Positions 39,662-48,192 of a stretch of DNA of 64,000 nucleotides are shown here, piece after piece (the stretch's first letter is position 1; each line of letters begins with the position of its first letter). The position numbers were made by a program, and so were the translations under genes. The notes below the pieces were generated by a model. It did not search any database and was not told the DNA's origin. It was given only the letters and a program-made list of their open reading frames with translations. Source of the stretch: Fusobacterium necrophorum subsp. necrophorum. GTDB lineage: Bacteria > Fusobacteriota > Fusobacteriia > Fusobacteriales > Fusobacteriaceae. The stretch covers positions 1-64,000 of the forward strand of contig NZ_CP034842.1 of assembly GCF_004006635.1 (NCBI RefSeq), in the 5' to 3' direction.

Positions 39662-40477
39662 ATGTTATCAAAAAAAATGTTATTGACCAGTTTAGCCGTT
39701 TGTTTATCTGCATCAACTTTTGCTCATTTTCAACTAATTCATACAGCCAGCTCCAATATTACAGATAAAAATTCTGTTCCTTTTGAATTGATTTTTACAC
39801 ATCCCGGAGAAGGAACAGAAGGACATAGTATGGATATTGGAAAAGATGAAAAAGGAAGTATTCAACCAATGGAAGCCTTTTTCTCTGTTCATAAAGAACA
39901 AAAAACAGATTTAAAAAATAAATTAACATCTTCTAAGTTTGGTCCGAAAGACCACCAAGTACAATCTTATAAATTCACGTTAGATAAAACAACCGGACTA
40001 AAAGGAGGGGGAGATTGGGGATTAGTTGCCGTTCCTGCTCCTTATTATGAAGCTTCTGAGGATCTTTATATCCAACAAGTCACAAAAGTTTTTGTCAACA
40101 AAGATGATATTGCTACTGATTGGGATGCCAGAATTGCAGAAGGATATCCTGAAATTATTCCTTTGAATAATCCAACTGATATGTGGGTAGGACAAGTATT
40201 TCGAGGAAAAGTAGTGGATCCGGAAGGAAAAGCGGTTGCAAATGCTGAAATTGAAGTGGAATATATCAACGCAGACATTCAAAATTCTCAATTCAAGGGA
40301 GAAAATAAATTTGAAAAAGCAGCCATGGTTCTTCGCGGAGATGAATTCGGATACTTCTCATTTGTTCCGGTACATGCTGGATATTGGGGATTTGCTGCCT
40401 TAGGTGCCGGTGGAGAAAAAACTCATAATGGAAAAGAATTATCTCAAGATGCTGTTCTTTGGATAGAAGCAAAATAA
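39662..40477 (+). CDS. Periplasmic DUF4198 protein, possible metal-uptake binding protein
   Basis: 271 residues with a cleavable signal peptide (KKMLLTSLAVCLSASTFA), after which the mature protein would begin HFQLIHT. DUF4198 proteins are often encoded near nickel/cobalt uptake systems. The domain features seen are FTHPGEGTEGHSMDIG and a C-terminal Ig-like part (VDPEGKAVANAEIEVEY ... GYFSFVPVHAGYWGFAAL). An N-terminal His plus further His and Asp residues could bind a transition metal. RBS AGGAGGG before 39662; stands alone with its own promoter and terminator. Confidence 0.78.
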   Translation: MLSKKMLLTSLAVCLSASTFAHFQLIHTASSNITDKNSVPFELIFTHPGEGTEGHSMDIGKDEKGSIQPMEAFFSVHKEQKTDLKNKLTSSKFGPKDHQVQSYKFTLDKTTGLKGGGDWGLVAVPAPYYEASEDLYIQQVTKVFVNKDDIATDWDARIAEGYPEIIPLNNPTDMWVGQVFRGKVVDPEGKAVANAEIEVEYINADIQNSQFKGENKFEKAAMVLRGDEFGYFSFVPVHAGYWGFAALGAGGEKTHNGKELSQDAVLWIEAK

Positions 40478-40488
40478 AAACTTTTAAA

Positions 40489-40518
40489 AATATCCTCTTA
40501 TTTTGAGGATATTTTTTA
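40489..40518 (+). terminator. Terminator of the DUF4198 gene
   Basis: AATATCCTC / GAGGATATT stem (40489-40513) followed by a T-run. Confidence 0.9.
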
Positions 40519-40532
40519 TTTCTCTTTTTTTC

Positions 40533-40582
40533 TTGACATAATGAATAAAATGTGATAAATTAATTGTATAAAATTAAATTTT
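40533..40582 (+). promoter_or_regulatory. Promoter and probable OhrR operator of the gpx-ohrR operon
   Basis: TTGACA (40533-40538), 17-bp spacer, TAAATT (40556-40561). Overlapping the start site is TAATTGTATAAAATTAAATT (40561-40580), which closely resembles the Bacillus subtilis OhrR operator (AATTGTATACAATTAAATT core, from memory). OhrR is encoded as the last gene of the operon, so autoregulation is expected. Confidence 0.65.
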
Positions 40583-40628
40583 AAAAAATTTATTGTATAT
40601 AGTGAAATCATAGAAACGGAGGAGGAAT

Positions 40629-40742
40629 ATGGGAGAACTTTTAAATTTTTTCGGGCAAACTTTATTATTGTGTTTCTCTAGTACAATGATATTAGTTTTC
40701 ATGTCACATATTATTATCATGGATTATAAGGAGAGGGTATAA
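40629..40742 (+). CDS. 37-residue membrane peptide upstream of glutathione peroxidase
   Basis: Short open frame with an excellent Shine-Dalgarno (GGAGGAGG at 40619-40625). It would encode a peptide with one hydrophobic span (LLLCFSSTMILVFMSHIIIM) and a charged tail DYKERV. Its end carries the ribosome binding site (AAGGAGAGGG) of the next gene, whose ATG starts one base after this stop. It is too short to assign to a family; it could be a small stress membrane protein or a translated leader for gpx. Confidence 0.6.
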   Translation: MGELLNFFGQTLLLCFSSTMILVFMSHIIIMDYKERV

Positions 40743-40743
40743 G

Positions 40744-41292
40744 ATGAAAATTTATGAATTTAATGCAAAGGATATCACAGGAAAAGTCGTTCCTTTGGAA
40801 CAATATCAAGGAAACATTCTTTTAATTGTAAACACGGCGACAGCCTGCGGTTTTACACCACAATATAATGAATTGGAAGCTTTATATAAAAAATATCAGG
40901 GACAGGGATTCCTGATCTTAGACTTCCCTTGCAACCAATTTGGACAACAAGCTCCGGGAAGTGAGCATGAAATTTCCAATTTTTGTTCTTTAAACTTCGG
41001 AGTTTCTTTTCCTCAATTTTCTAAAGTTGATGTGAATGGAGAAACTGCTCATCCGTTATTTCAGTACTTACAATCTGAAAAAGGCTTTGCAGGCTTTGAT
41101 CCGAAACATAAATTAACACCTATTTTAGAGAATATGTTACGAAAAGAAAATCCTAATTTTGAAAAAGAAGCTAGCATCAAATGGAATTTTACAAAATTTT
41201 TAGTCGACAGAAATGGACAGGTTCTTCAAAGATTTGAACCGACAAGCGATATTTCAGAAATAGACAAAATCATAAAATCTATGCTATCATAA
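40744..41292 (+). CDS. gpx: Glutathione peroxidase-family thiol peroxidase (Cys type)
   Basis: Reduces H2O2 and organic peroxides. 182 residues with the catalytic cysteine C35 in NTATACGFTPQY, the FPCNQFGQQAPG motif, and the late KWNFTKFLV motif with the catalytic Trp. The codon at C35 is TGC, so this is a cysteine and not a selenocysteine enzyme. Second gene of the peroxide operon, followed by ohrR. Confidence 0.94.
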   Translation: MKIYEFNAKDITGKVVPLEQYQGNILLIVNTATACGFTPQYNELEALYKKYQGQGFLILDFPCNQFGQQAPGSEHEISNFCSLNFGVSFPQFSKVDVNGETAHPLFQYLQSEKGFAGFDPKHKLTPILENMLRKENPNFEKEASIKWNFTKFLVDRNGQVLQRFEPTSDISEIDKIIKSMLS

Positions 41293-41312
41293 AATAAAAA
41301 CGGGAGTTGACA

Positions 41313-41756
41313 ATGGACAAATATGATGTATTGAAATTAGAAAATCAATTATGTTTTCCTTTATATGCCGTAGCAAAGGAAATCACAAGAGCCTATCAGC
41401 CTTATTTGGAACCTTTGAATCTTACCTACACACAGTATATTACCATGATGGTTTTATGGGAGCATAAAGAAATCTCGGTAAAAGAGCTTGGGAATTCTCT
41501 TTATCTCGATTCCGGAACTCTAACTCCTTTGCTCAAAAAAATGGAACAAAAATCATGGATTCGACGAATACGTTCGAAAGAAGATGAAAGAAGTGTTCTG
41601 ATTCAATTGACAAGTCAAGGAGAAGCTTTAAAGGAAGAGGCCGTTAAAGTTCCGGCGGCAGTTAGTGCCTGTGTCAATATAAATCCTGAAGAAGCAAAAC
41701 AATTGTATCATATCTTACATCATTTGTTACAAAGCTCCTGGGTTCATAAAAAATAA
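41313..41756 (+). CDS. ohrR: MarR-family organic hydroperoxide sensor OhrR
   Basis: One-Cys peroxide-responsive repressor. 147 residues; the reactive cysteine C14 lies in KLENQLCFPLYA, and the winged HTH region YLDSGTLTPLLKKMEQKSWI plus KEDERSVLI match B. subtilis OhrR closely. Oxidation of the Cys releases DNA. ATG at 41313 follows GGGAG; a TTG two codons earlier is an alternative. It probably represses its own operon through the site at 40561-40582. Confidence 0.93.
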   Translation: MDKYDVLKLENQLCFPLYAVAKEITRAYQPYLEPLNLTYTQYITMMVLWEHKEISVKELGNSLYLDSGTLTPLLKKMEQKSWIRRIRSKEDERSVLIQLTSQGEALKEEAVKVPAAVSACVNINPEEAKQLYHILHHLLQSSWVHKK

Positions 41757-41760
41757 TGCA

Positions 41761-41790
41761 AAAAGGAGAGAAGTTATCTCTCCTTTTCAT
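41761..41790 (+). terminator. Terminator of the gpx-ohrR operon
   Basis: AAAAGGAGAG / CTCTCCTTTT stem with 7-base loop (41761-41787), convergent with glpQ and usable on both strands. Confidence 0.85.
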
Positions 41791-41797
41791 ATTATGA

Positions 41798-42877
41798 TTA
41801 TTTTGCTTCTACAAATTTTACTCCCAAATCAGGAAAATCAGTAAATAATCCGGTAGCTCCTGATTTATTTAATAAGGCATCATACATTTCATCAATATTT
41901 TTTACAAATTTAGGTAATGCATCTTTACGAATAGTATATGGATGATTTTCCATCTTTGTTGTTTGAATGTCTTCTACCATATCTGTATATTTTAAATTTC
42001 CTAAAGTAGAAGTCTTTTCATCTATTAACATGTACCACCCCGGACCAACGCCGTCTGCATATTTTGCAATTTCTTTCATGGCTCCTTTTTTAAACATCCA
42101 ATCATAGTCATAATTGATCCATTTTCCATCTTTTCCTTTTTCTTCTGTTTCATGCCAATCTGTGTAAGCAATCAATTGTACCAACTTTACATCCATATTC
42201 ATTGCCGGCATCAATTCTGTTTTAATTCGTTTCAATTCATTATAATCGAAGGTTTGCAAATATACCAAATCTGTTTTTTTCGTATATCCGTATTTCTTCA
42301 AAACCTCCAATGTTGCCTTGGCAATATCTTTTCCGTTTTGATGATGAAACCACGGTGCTTTAATTTCCGGATAAATTCCAACCTTTTTCCCTGTTGATTT
42401 TTCCAAACCTTGAATAAATTCAATTTCATCTTCAAAGGTATGAAGTCTGAAATGAGAAGCCCATAGCGGAAATCTTCCTGGATATACTTGTTTTTGTACT
42501 CCATTTTCTGTACTGAAATTTTCTGTCATTTCTAAAGTTTGTAGCTCATCCCAAGTAAAATCAATCACATAATATCGTCCATCTTCTCTTTTTCTATCCG
42601 GAAATTTTTTGGCAACATCTGTCAATCCGTCTAAAAAGTGGTCATGAATCACAATCAATCTTCCATCTTTTGACATGGCCAAATCTTGTTCTAAGTAGTC
42701 TGCACCTTGTGCAAATGCCAAAGCTTTGGATTCCAGAGTATGTTCCGGTAAATATCCGCTTGCCCCTCTATGAGCAATAATTAATTTGTTATGCATCCCG
42801 TTTGCCTCCATTGTTTCCGCATAAGCACTCATACTGAATAATACGGAAGCTAATACTAAAACTTTCTTCATGTTCAT
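41798..42877 (-). CDS. glpQ: Periplasmic glycerophosphodiester phosphodiesterase
   Basis: Hydrolyses glycerophosphodiesters to glycerol 3-phosphate and an alcohol. 359 residues with a signal peptide (MKKVLVLASVLFSMSAYA) and the GDPD core HRGASGYLPEHTLESKALAFAQGADYLEQDLAMSKDGRLIVIHDHFLD, which contains the catalytic His and metal-binding Glu/Asp. KVGIYPEIKAP is the usual second motif. ATG at 42877 follows GAGGAGG. Stands alone; the 90 bases upstream are AT-rich. Confidence 0.94.
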   Translation of the reverse strand: MNMKKVLVLASVLFSMSAYAETMEANGMHNKLIIAHRGASGYLPEHTLESKALAFAQGADYLEQDLAMSKDGRLIVIHDHFLDGLTDVAKKFPDRKREDGRYYVIDFTWDELQTLEMTENFSTENGVQKQVYPGRFPLWASHFRLHTFEDEIEFIQGLEKSTGKKVGIYPEIKAPWFHHQNGKDIAKATLEVLKKYGYTKKTDLVYLQTFDYNELKRIKTELMPAMNMDVKLVQLIAYTDWHETEEKGKDGKWINYDYDWMFKKGAMKEIAKYADGVGPGWYMLIDEKTSTLGNLKYTDMVEDIQTTKMENHPYTIRKDALPKFVKNIDEMYDALLNKSGATGLFTDFPDLGVKFVEAK

Positions 42878-42970
42878 AAACTTCCTCCTCAAAATTTGTT
42901 TTTTGTATTACTTTACATGTATTCTATCTCTTTTTAGTATATTTGTCCATATTTTTATATATTTTTACAG

Positions 42971-43273
42971 TTATTTTATTTCACAGTGCAGATATATCTT
43001 CTTATTAAAAGGATTATGGGTTCCCAAAACAACGATTTCCTCGCAGGGAAGCAATGTTTTTTCGATAAAAACAAGATTTTTTTCCAATAAATATTGGACA
43101 TGTGTTTTCGTATTTTGATACTCCTCTATTCTATCTTTCTCAAGATAGCTGGGTTCCGCATGCTTGTGAATTCCTACACAGGAACAGCCCACCGGCGTCA
43201 TTTCGATGACAAGAGCTGAAATTTGATTTTTTTCCATATATTTTTTCACTTTTTCTTCTATTATAATTTTCAT
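42971..43273 (-). CDS. Small HesB-like Cys-motif protein
   Basis: 100-residue protein with VIEMTPVGCSCVGIHKH (C-S-C) and later Cys residues. The shape resembles HesB-related CC/Se-motif small proteins, some of which carry selenocysteine; here both positions are Cys codons. I assign this family from memory at low confidence. RBS GGGGAG before the ATG at 43273. It lies after nrdF on the same strand. Confidence 0.5.
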   Translation of the reverse strand: MKIIIEEKVKKYMEKNQISALVIEMTPVGCSCVGIHKHAEPSYLEKDRIEEYQNTKTHVQYLLEKNLVFIEKTLLPCEEIVVLGTHNPFNKKIYLHCEIK

Positions 43274-43309
43274 ATTTTCTCCCCATTTTCTTTAGCATAG
43301 TAACAAATT

Positions 43310-44371
43310 TTAAAATTCATCCCAACCGTCAATGGAAGAACTCATATTATAGCTGGTGACAGTTCCTTCAAAAAAGTTCGATTTTACATTTCCGTCCCCC
43401 TCCGTATCCGCAAATCTCTCCAGATGCTTATATGGATTTTTTGTAAATTCCTCATACATTGGTGCTAAACCAATCGTTCGCAGTCTTTCATTTGCCAACC
43501 ATTTGGTATAGGCTTCCGTTGTCTCTGTCGTAATTCCCAGAATCCGATTTCCAATAATGTGTTCTGTCCATAAAATTTCTTGTTCTACAGCGGTCCGAAA
43601 CATAGCCCGAATTTTTTCTTCCTCAAAAAAATTATGATTCTCCGCCTTAATTTCTCGAATGATTTTTTGAAATAGAACCACATGAGAAAGTTCATCTCGA
43701 TTGATCAGACGAATCACATCCGAAGTTCCCACCATTTTGTTTCGACTTGCCAATAGATAAAAGAAATTAAATCCATTGTAGAAATACAAAGATTCCAACA
43801 AATAATTTGCAATCAATACCTTAGCAAAGTTTTGATCACTTGCCTCTTCAATAAAATCCTGATATATTTGTGCAATAAAGCGATTTCTTTCAAAAAGCAC
43901 CTTATCATCTCTCCACTTGTCATAAATCAAGTCCCTACTTTCTTTTGGCAAAATAGATTCGATGATATATTGATACGACTGGGAATGAATTGCTTCCTGA
44001 AAAGTTTGAATGGACAATAATAAATTGACCTCCGGTGCCGTGATATAATCCGAAATATTAGGCAAGTTATTAGTTTGAATACTATCTAAAAAAATTAAAA
44101 AAGATAAAATTCCATCATAGGCTTCTCTCTCCGGTACCGTTAAATTTTCATAATCGTTTTTATCTTGTGTCAAATCCACTTTTTCCGGAATCCAAAAATT
44201 TGCCATCATTGTTCGGTAGAGTTGTGTTGCCCAAGAAAATTTTACATTGTTTAAATTGAATAAATTCGTAGAATTTCCTTTGATAATTTTTCTCTCCAAT
44301 AAACTATCATTTCCTTCCGGATTGAATAATCGTTTCCTATCCACTGCAGCTTTCACACTCCTCTTTTTCAT
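43310..44371 (-). CDS. nrdB: Class I ribonucleotide reductase, beta (radical) subunit
   Basis: Houses the dinuclear metal site and tyrosyl radical. Ligand motifs are complete: D in FLIFLDSIQ, EAIHSQSY (E, H and radical-site Tyr), LLESLYFYNGF, and RDELSH. C-terminal residues (SSSIDGWDEF) fit the alpha-subunit contact tail. The ORF from 44371 overlaps nrdA by 35 bases; a GTG at 44344 (MDRKRLFNPEG) would overlap by 8 and may be the real start, though neither has a well-placed Shine-Dalgarno. Could be called nrdF in other schemes. Confidence 0.92.
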   Translation of the reverse strand: MKKRSVKAAVDRKRLFNPEGNDSLLERKIIKGNSTNLFNLNNVKFSWATQLYRTMMANFWIPEKVDLTQDKNDYENLTVPEREAYDGILSFLIFLDSIQTNNLPNISDYITAPEVNLLLSIQTFQEAIHSQSYQYIIESILPKESRDLIYDKWRDDKVLFERNRFIAQIYQDFIEEASDQNFAKVLIANYLLESLYFYNGFNFFYLLASRNKMVGTSDVIRLINRDELSHVVLFQKIIREIKAENHNFFEEEKIRAMFRTAVEQEILWTEHIIGNRILGITTETTEAYTKWLANERLRTIGLAPMYEEFTKNPYKHLERFADTEGDGNVKSNFFEGTVTSYNMSSSIDGWDEF

Positions 44372-46595
44372 TGATAATATTTGTATTTTTCTGAATTGTT
44401 CTCACGTAATATACCGATTTGCAGCCTGTTTCCCAAGCAGTGACTAAGGTATCATAAATATCTTTTGCCCTCACATTTTTATTTAAGTCGAATAAAAGTT
44501 CCATAGAAACTCCCTGTGTCGTCCATTGCCCTATTTTAGAAGTAATTTTTACATAGGTCTTTGGGTCTACGTTTTTAAATTCCGGATAGAACCAAGCTCT
44601 ATCTTTTAAATATTTTACAACTCTGGGAGTTGCCCCGCTTTGATTTTTTTCAATAAAAAATCTGGAAAAAGTAGGAACAATAGAAGCTGTCGCTCCCATC
44701 AATAAAGAAGTCGAAGTATTAGGAGCAATGGCTGTCAATTCTCCGTTTCTAAGTCCATATTGATCGACTAGATAAAATACTTCCTTCCATAACTCTGCAT
44801 ATTTGGAATGTTTTTCATACCATTCCTGTGTTTTTCCAAAGAAAATTCCTTGTGACCATTTCGAACCGGAAAAAGCAGGATATTGTCCTCTGTCTTTCGC
44901 CAAAAAAGCGGAAGCTTTTAAAGCATAGGCTGCAATCTTTTCAAAAAGCTGACTGATTTCCTCTTCCGAGTCTTCATAAATCATATATTCTCTTGCCAAG
45001 TAATCCGCAAGTCCCATAGCTCCGACTCCAACAGTTCTGTATTTTTCATTATGCTTGTTGGACTCTGCCAAAGGCGTCACTGTCAAATCAATCGTGTTAT
45101 CCAAAGCCCTTACCGCTAGGCCGGTATATTTTTCGAGTTCTTCCTCTGTTATTTCTGCCAAGTTTAAAGACAGCAGATTGCAAGTGTGAATTTCTCCCAT
45201 TTCTTTTCTTCGAATCGCTTGATTCCCTAACACTTCTTCTTGAAAATTTTTACTTGGAGAAAAATTGGAAAAACTTTCCATACATAAATTTCCATTCCCT
45301 ATCATTCCTTCATGAGAATTATGGTTTCGTTCATTGGCTCTGTCTTTGAAGAAAATATAGGGCATTCCTGTTTCCAGTTGAGATTTCATCATTGCCTTGA
45401 ATAAGTCTCTTGCTTTCATTTTCTTTTTCAATTGAATTTTCTCTTCTCGTTCTACTCGCTCATACACTTCTTCAAACTTTGCTCCATACAATTCACAAAG
45501 TTCCACTCCGTATAATTTTCGAATTTCATAAGGGTCTACTAAAGTCCAATCCTCTCCGGATTTCACTCTTTCCATAAATAAATTGGAAACAACTACTTGA
45601 GGATAAATATCATAGGCCTTTCCCCTTTGATCTCCGTTTTCTGTTTGTAATTCCAAGAAACTTTCCATATCCAAATGCCAAGAGTCGATTGCCACTGTCA
45701 CTGCTCCGGCTCTTCTTCCCTGCTGATTGACCGCTACTGCCGTGTCATTCAAAATACGGATCCAAGGGACAACACCCCCACTTGCATTATAGTATCCGTT
45801 TACCATAGAGCCTTTCGCACGAATTCGAGAAATATTAACTCCCACTCCTCCGCCATTTTTACTAATCTTGGCAATCGAATCCACATTGTAAAAAATAGAT
45901 TCAATATTGTCGTCTATGGCGGTAATGAAACAGGAAGATAAATTTCCTTTTGGAATTCTTAAATTAGCCAAAATGGGCGTTGCCAAAGAAATTTTTCGCA
46001 AGGACAATCCCTCATAAATTTCCTTTGCCACCTTTACTCTGTCCTGTTCATGAATGGAGAGCAACATAGCAATCACCATAAATACTTCTTGTGGCAATTC
46101 GTGAGTTTTTCCATTATATTTCAATAGATAGCGATGCACAAACATACTTGCTCCCGCATAATCATAAACCATATCTCTTTCCGGAACTATCGCTTGATTT
46201 AACTCATATATTTCCTGTTCAGTATAAATTGAAAGCCTCGTATCGTATAATCCATAGGATAACATCAAAGAAATTGTTTTCTCTAAATTCCCGTAAGAAA
46301 AACCTCGACTATGATAAACTTCCCGCTCCGCTTCCATCATTAACAGACGCCCAGCTACCTCCGCCCAATCACTTTCCTCAAAACTGGTCATACTCACCGC
46401 CGAATTGATTAAAGATTCTTGAATTTTCTTGGTTGTAATATTTTCTTCATAAATCGATTCAATTTTACTTTCCAGTTCTACCATATTTACTTCCAGACCG
46501 GCACAGGCTCGAAGTAGTTTCTCTCGAATCTTTTCAATGTCCAACTCTTCGACGATTCCATCCCGATTGATGACTTTTCTTTTTTCTAATTTCAT
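44337..46595 (-). CDS. nrdA: Class I ribonucleotide reductase, alpha (catalytic) subunit
   Basis: Converts ribonucleotides to deoxyribonucleotides. 752 residues with an N-terminal ATP-cone (KVINRDGIVEELDIEKIREKLLRACAGL) for allosteric control, then the catalytic barrel with NLSSCFI, GNLCMESF and TCNLLSLNLAE, and a C-terminal CESC pair for thiol exchange. This is the usual NrdA/NrdE size with ATP-cone. Overlaps nrdH by 4 bases. Controlled by the NrdR box upstream of nrdH. Confidence 0.95.
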   Translation of the reverse strand: MKLEKRKVINRDGIVEELDIEKIREKLLRACAGLEVNMVELESKIESIYEENITTKKIQESLINSAVSMTSFEESDWAEVAGRLLMMEAEREVYHSRGFSYGNLEKTISLMLSYGLYDTRLSIYTEQEIYELNQAIVPERDMVYDYAGASMFVHRYLLKYNGKTHELPQEVFMVIAMLLSIHEQDRVKVAKEIYEGLSLRKISLATPILANLRIPKGNLSSCFITAIDDNIESIFYNVDSIAKISKNGGGVGVNISRIRAKGSMVNGYYNASGGVVPWIRILNDTAVAVNQQGRRAGAVTVAIDSWHLDMESFLELQTENGDQRGKAYDIYPQVVVSNLFMERVKSGEDWTLVDPYEIRKLYGVELCELYGAKFEEVYERVEREEKIQLKKKMKARDLFKAMMKSQLETGMPYIFFKDRANERNHNSHEGMIGNGNLCMESFSNFSPSKNFQEEVLGNQAIRRKEMGEIHTCNLLSLNLAEITEEELEKYTGLAVRALDNTIDLTVTPLAESNKHNEKYRTVGVGAMGLADYLAREYMIYEDSEEEISQLFEKIAAYALKASAFLAKDRGQYPAFSGSKWSQGIFFGKTQEWYEKHSKYAELWKEVFYLVDQYGLRNGELTAIAPNTSTSLLMGATASIVPTFSRFFIEKNQSGATPRVVKYLKDRAWFYPEFKNVDPKTYVKITSKIGQWTTQGVSMELLFDLNKNVRAKDIYDTLVTAWETGCKSVYYVRTIQKNTNIINEKEECESCSG

Positions 46596-46798
46596 GCAAT
46601 CACCCTTAAAAAATCATCCATACTATACACTTTTTCTTGATATTCCACAACCGGAGCCGACATAATTCTTGCCTTGCTTGCTATCATCATTAACTGTTTC
46701 TTGTCTTCGACATACTCAAATTCCAATTCTTTTCCCTCTAAAATCATTTTTAAATTTTTACACTTTGCACAGTCTTCCTTTCCGTATACTCGAATCAT
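46592..46798 (-). CDS. nrdH: NrdH-like glutaredoxin
   Basis: 68-residue thioredoxin-fold redoxin with active site CAKC (C10, C13) that re-reduces ribonucleotide reductase. Sequence MIRVYGKEDCAKCKN ... IMSAPVVEY shows the redox motif and cis-Pro. RBS GGGGGAA before 46798. First gene of nrdHAB. Confidence 0.9.
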   Translation of the reverse strand: MIRVYGKEDCAKCKNLKMILEGKELEFEYVEDKKQLMMIASKARIMSAPVVEYQEKVYSMDDFLRVIA

Positions 46799-46844
46799 GT
46801 CTTATTCCCCCTATATCTTGTTTGTTTTTTTGATTTTAAAAAAA

Positions 46845-46868
46845 GGTAACACTATATATAGTGTTACC
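46845..46868. promoter_or_regulatory. NrdR box upstream of nrdHAB, inside the brnQ terminator hairpin
   Basis: The 24-bp perfect palindrome contains ACACTATATATAGTGT (46849-46864), an exact match to the NrdR-box consensus that represses ribonucleotide reductase genes. It lies about 50 bases upstream of the nrdH start. The same palindrome, followed by a run of T on the minus strand (46838-46844), can act as the terminator of the upstream brnQ gene. No second box at the usual 31-32 bp distance was found. Confidence 0.82.
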
Positions 46869-46908
46869 CTTATGTTTTATCATAAAAATGGAAAGAAGTA
46901 AAGAACTT

Positions 46909-48174
46909 TTAATCCTTTTTCACAAAACGAAATAAAACTCCTCCTAATATTGCCGGAATCAGCCAAGCAAATCCTAAAGAAGAAAATGGCAGCACTCCAT
47001 AGATAGTAGAAAGTGCTTCACTTTGTAACCCCAATACTCCTAACATTTCATAAAAACTGATGATTCCGGCTCCAAAACAAGCTCCTTTGAAAATAGCATG
47101 ATTTTGAATTTTAAATACATTTAATAGAATCAAAGCCATAGCTAGAGGATATAGGAATACCAAGATAGGTACTGAAATTTTTACAATCATATCTACTCCA
47201 AAACAAGCAAAGATGAAACTGATTATGGTAGTAAGCACCGCCAATTTTTCATAAGACAGAGAAGAAATCTTACTGAAATAATCCGCAACAGTTGCTACCA
47301 ATCCAATGGCTGTTGTCAAGCAGGCTCCGGCCACACAAATTCCTAAAATCGCATATCCCGCTTTTCCTAAAAGAGTCGTTGTTAAACTTACCAACAGCTC
47401 TGTTTTTCCCAGTTCACTTCCCATACCGCTTACTGATGCTCCGATGAAAGAAAGTCCTCCATAGACAATGGATAGACCTAAACATGCAATGATACTTACT
47501 TGAACCAAAAAAGAAAATTCTTGCTTAGGGGATAAGTCTTTATCACCACGAATTGATTTTAAAATCACTCCGGCAAATACGATGGATGCTAAAGTATCCA
47601 TTGTCTGATACCCTTCTACAAAACCATTCTTAAAAGGGGTTAATATAGTTCCGGTCACAGGAATTCCCAAAGGAGAACTAACTCCCTTCACGATGATAAT
47701 AAAAAGCATAATCAGTAAAACAGGGGTTAAAATACTTCCGATTCTGTCAACCACCTTATTAGCTTTCAAAGAAAATAATAAGGTAATTCCGAAATAGAGA
47801 ATTAAATATATGTATTTATAAAGAGAAGAACTTAATCCTGCATGTAAAAAAGTAATTTCATAAGCAGTCGCTCCCGTTCTGGGAATTGCTAACAAAGGTC
47901 CGATTGCCAAAATCAAAGCAATAAAAAAGAGTTTGGCAAACCAAGGACTGACTTTATTCGCAAATTCCTCAATATCTTTTTTTCCGGATAAAGAAGTAGA
48001 CAGAATTCCCAGCAGTGGAAATCCTACCCCTGTTAAAATAAATCCCATGGTTCCAATCGCCCAGGAATCTGCTAAAGTTTTTCCCAACATGGGAGGAAAA
48101 ATCAAATTTCCTGCCCCAAATAACATTGCAAACAATGCAAATCCCTTTAATACCACATTTTTCCAACTATACAT
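46909..48174 (-). CDS. brnQ: Branched-chain amino-acid carrier BrnQ (first copy)
   Basis: Na+- or H+-coupled importer of leucine, isoleucine and valine; about 12 spans in 421 residues. Family motifs are FALFAMLFGAGNLIFPPMLG at the start, GPLLAIPRTGATAYEITF and QTMDTLASIVFAG. ATG at 48174 follows GGGGGGAC; the TTG frame to 48189 runs through that site. Preceded by the ArsC/Spx-like gene and a second brnQ. Confidence 0.94.
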   Translation of the reverse strand: MYSWKNVVLKGFALFAMLFGAGNLIFPPMLGKTLADSWAIGTMGFILTGVGFPLLGILSTSLSGKKDIEEFANKVSPWFAKLFFIALILAIGPLLAIPRTGATAYEITFLHAGLSSSLYKYIYLILYFGITLLFSLKANKVVDRIGSILTPVLLIMLFIIIVKGVSSPLGIPVTGTILTPFKNGFVEGYQTMDTLASIVFAGVILKSIRGDKDLSPKQEFSFLVQVSIIACLGLSIVYGGLSFIGASVSGMGSELGKTELLVSLTTTLLGKAGYAILGICVAGACLTTAIGLVATVADYFSKISSLSYEKLAVLTTIISFIFACFGVDMIVKISVPILVFLYPLAMALILLNVFKIQNHAIFKGACFGAGIISFYEMLGVLGLQSEALSTIYGVLPFSSLGFAWLIPAILGGVLFRFVKKD

Positions 48175-48192
48175 AGTCCCCCCCTGCAAGCT

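Noticed and set aside
40744..41292. Selenocysteine-type glutathione peroxidase.
   Set aside because: The catalytic codon is TGC (Cys), not TGA, and no SECIS-like hairpin is needed.
43310..44371. Radical-free or ligand-deficient ribonucleotide reductase beta subunit.
   Set aside because: All metal ligands and the radical-site tyrosine motif (EAIHSQSY) are present on inspection.
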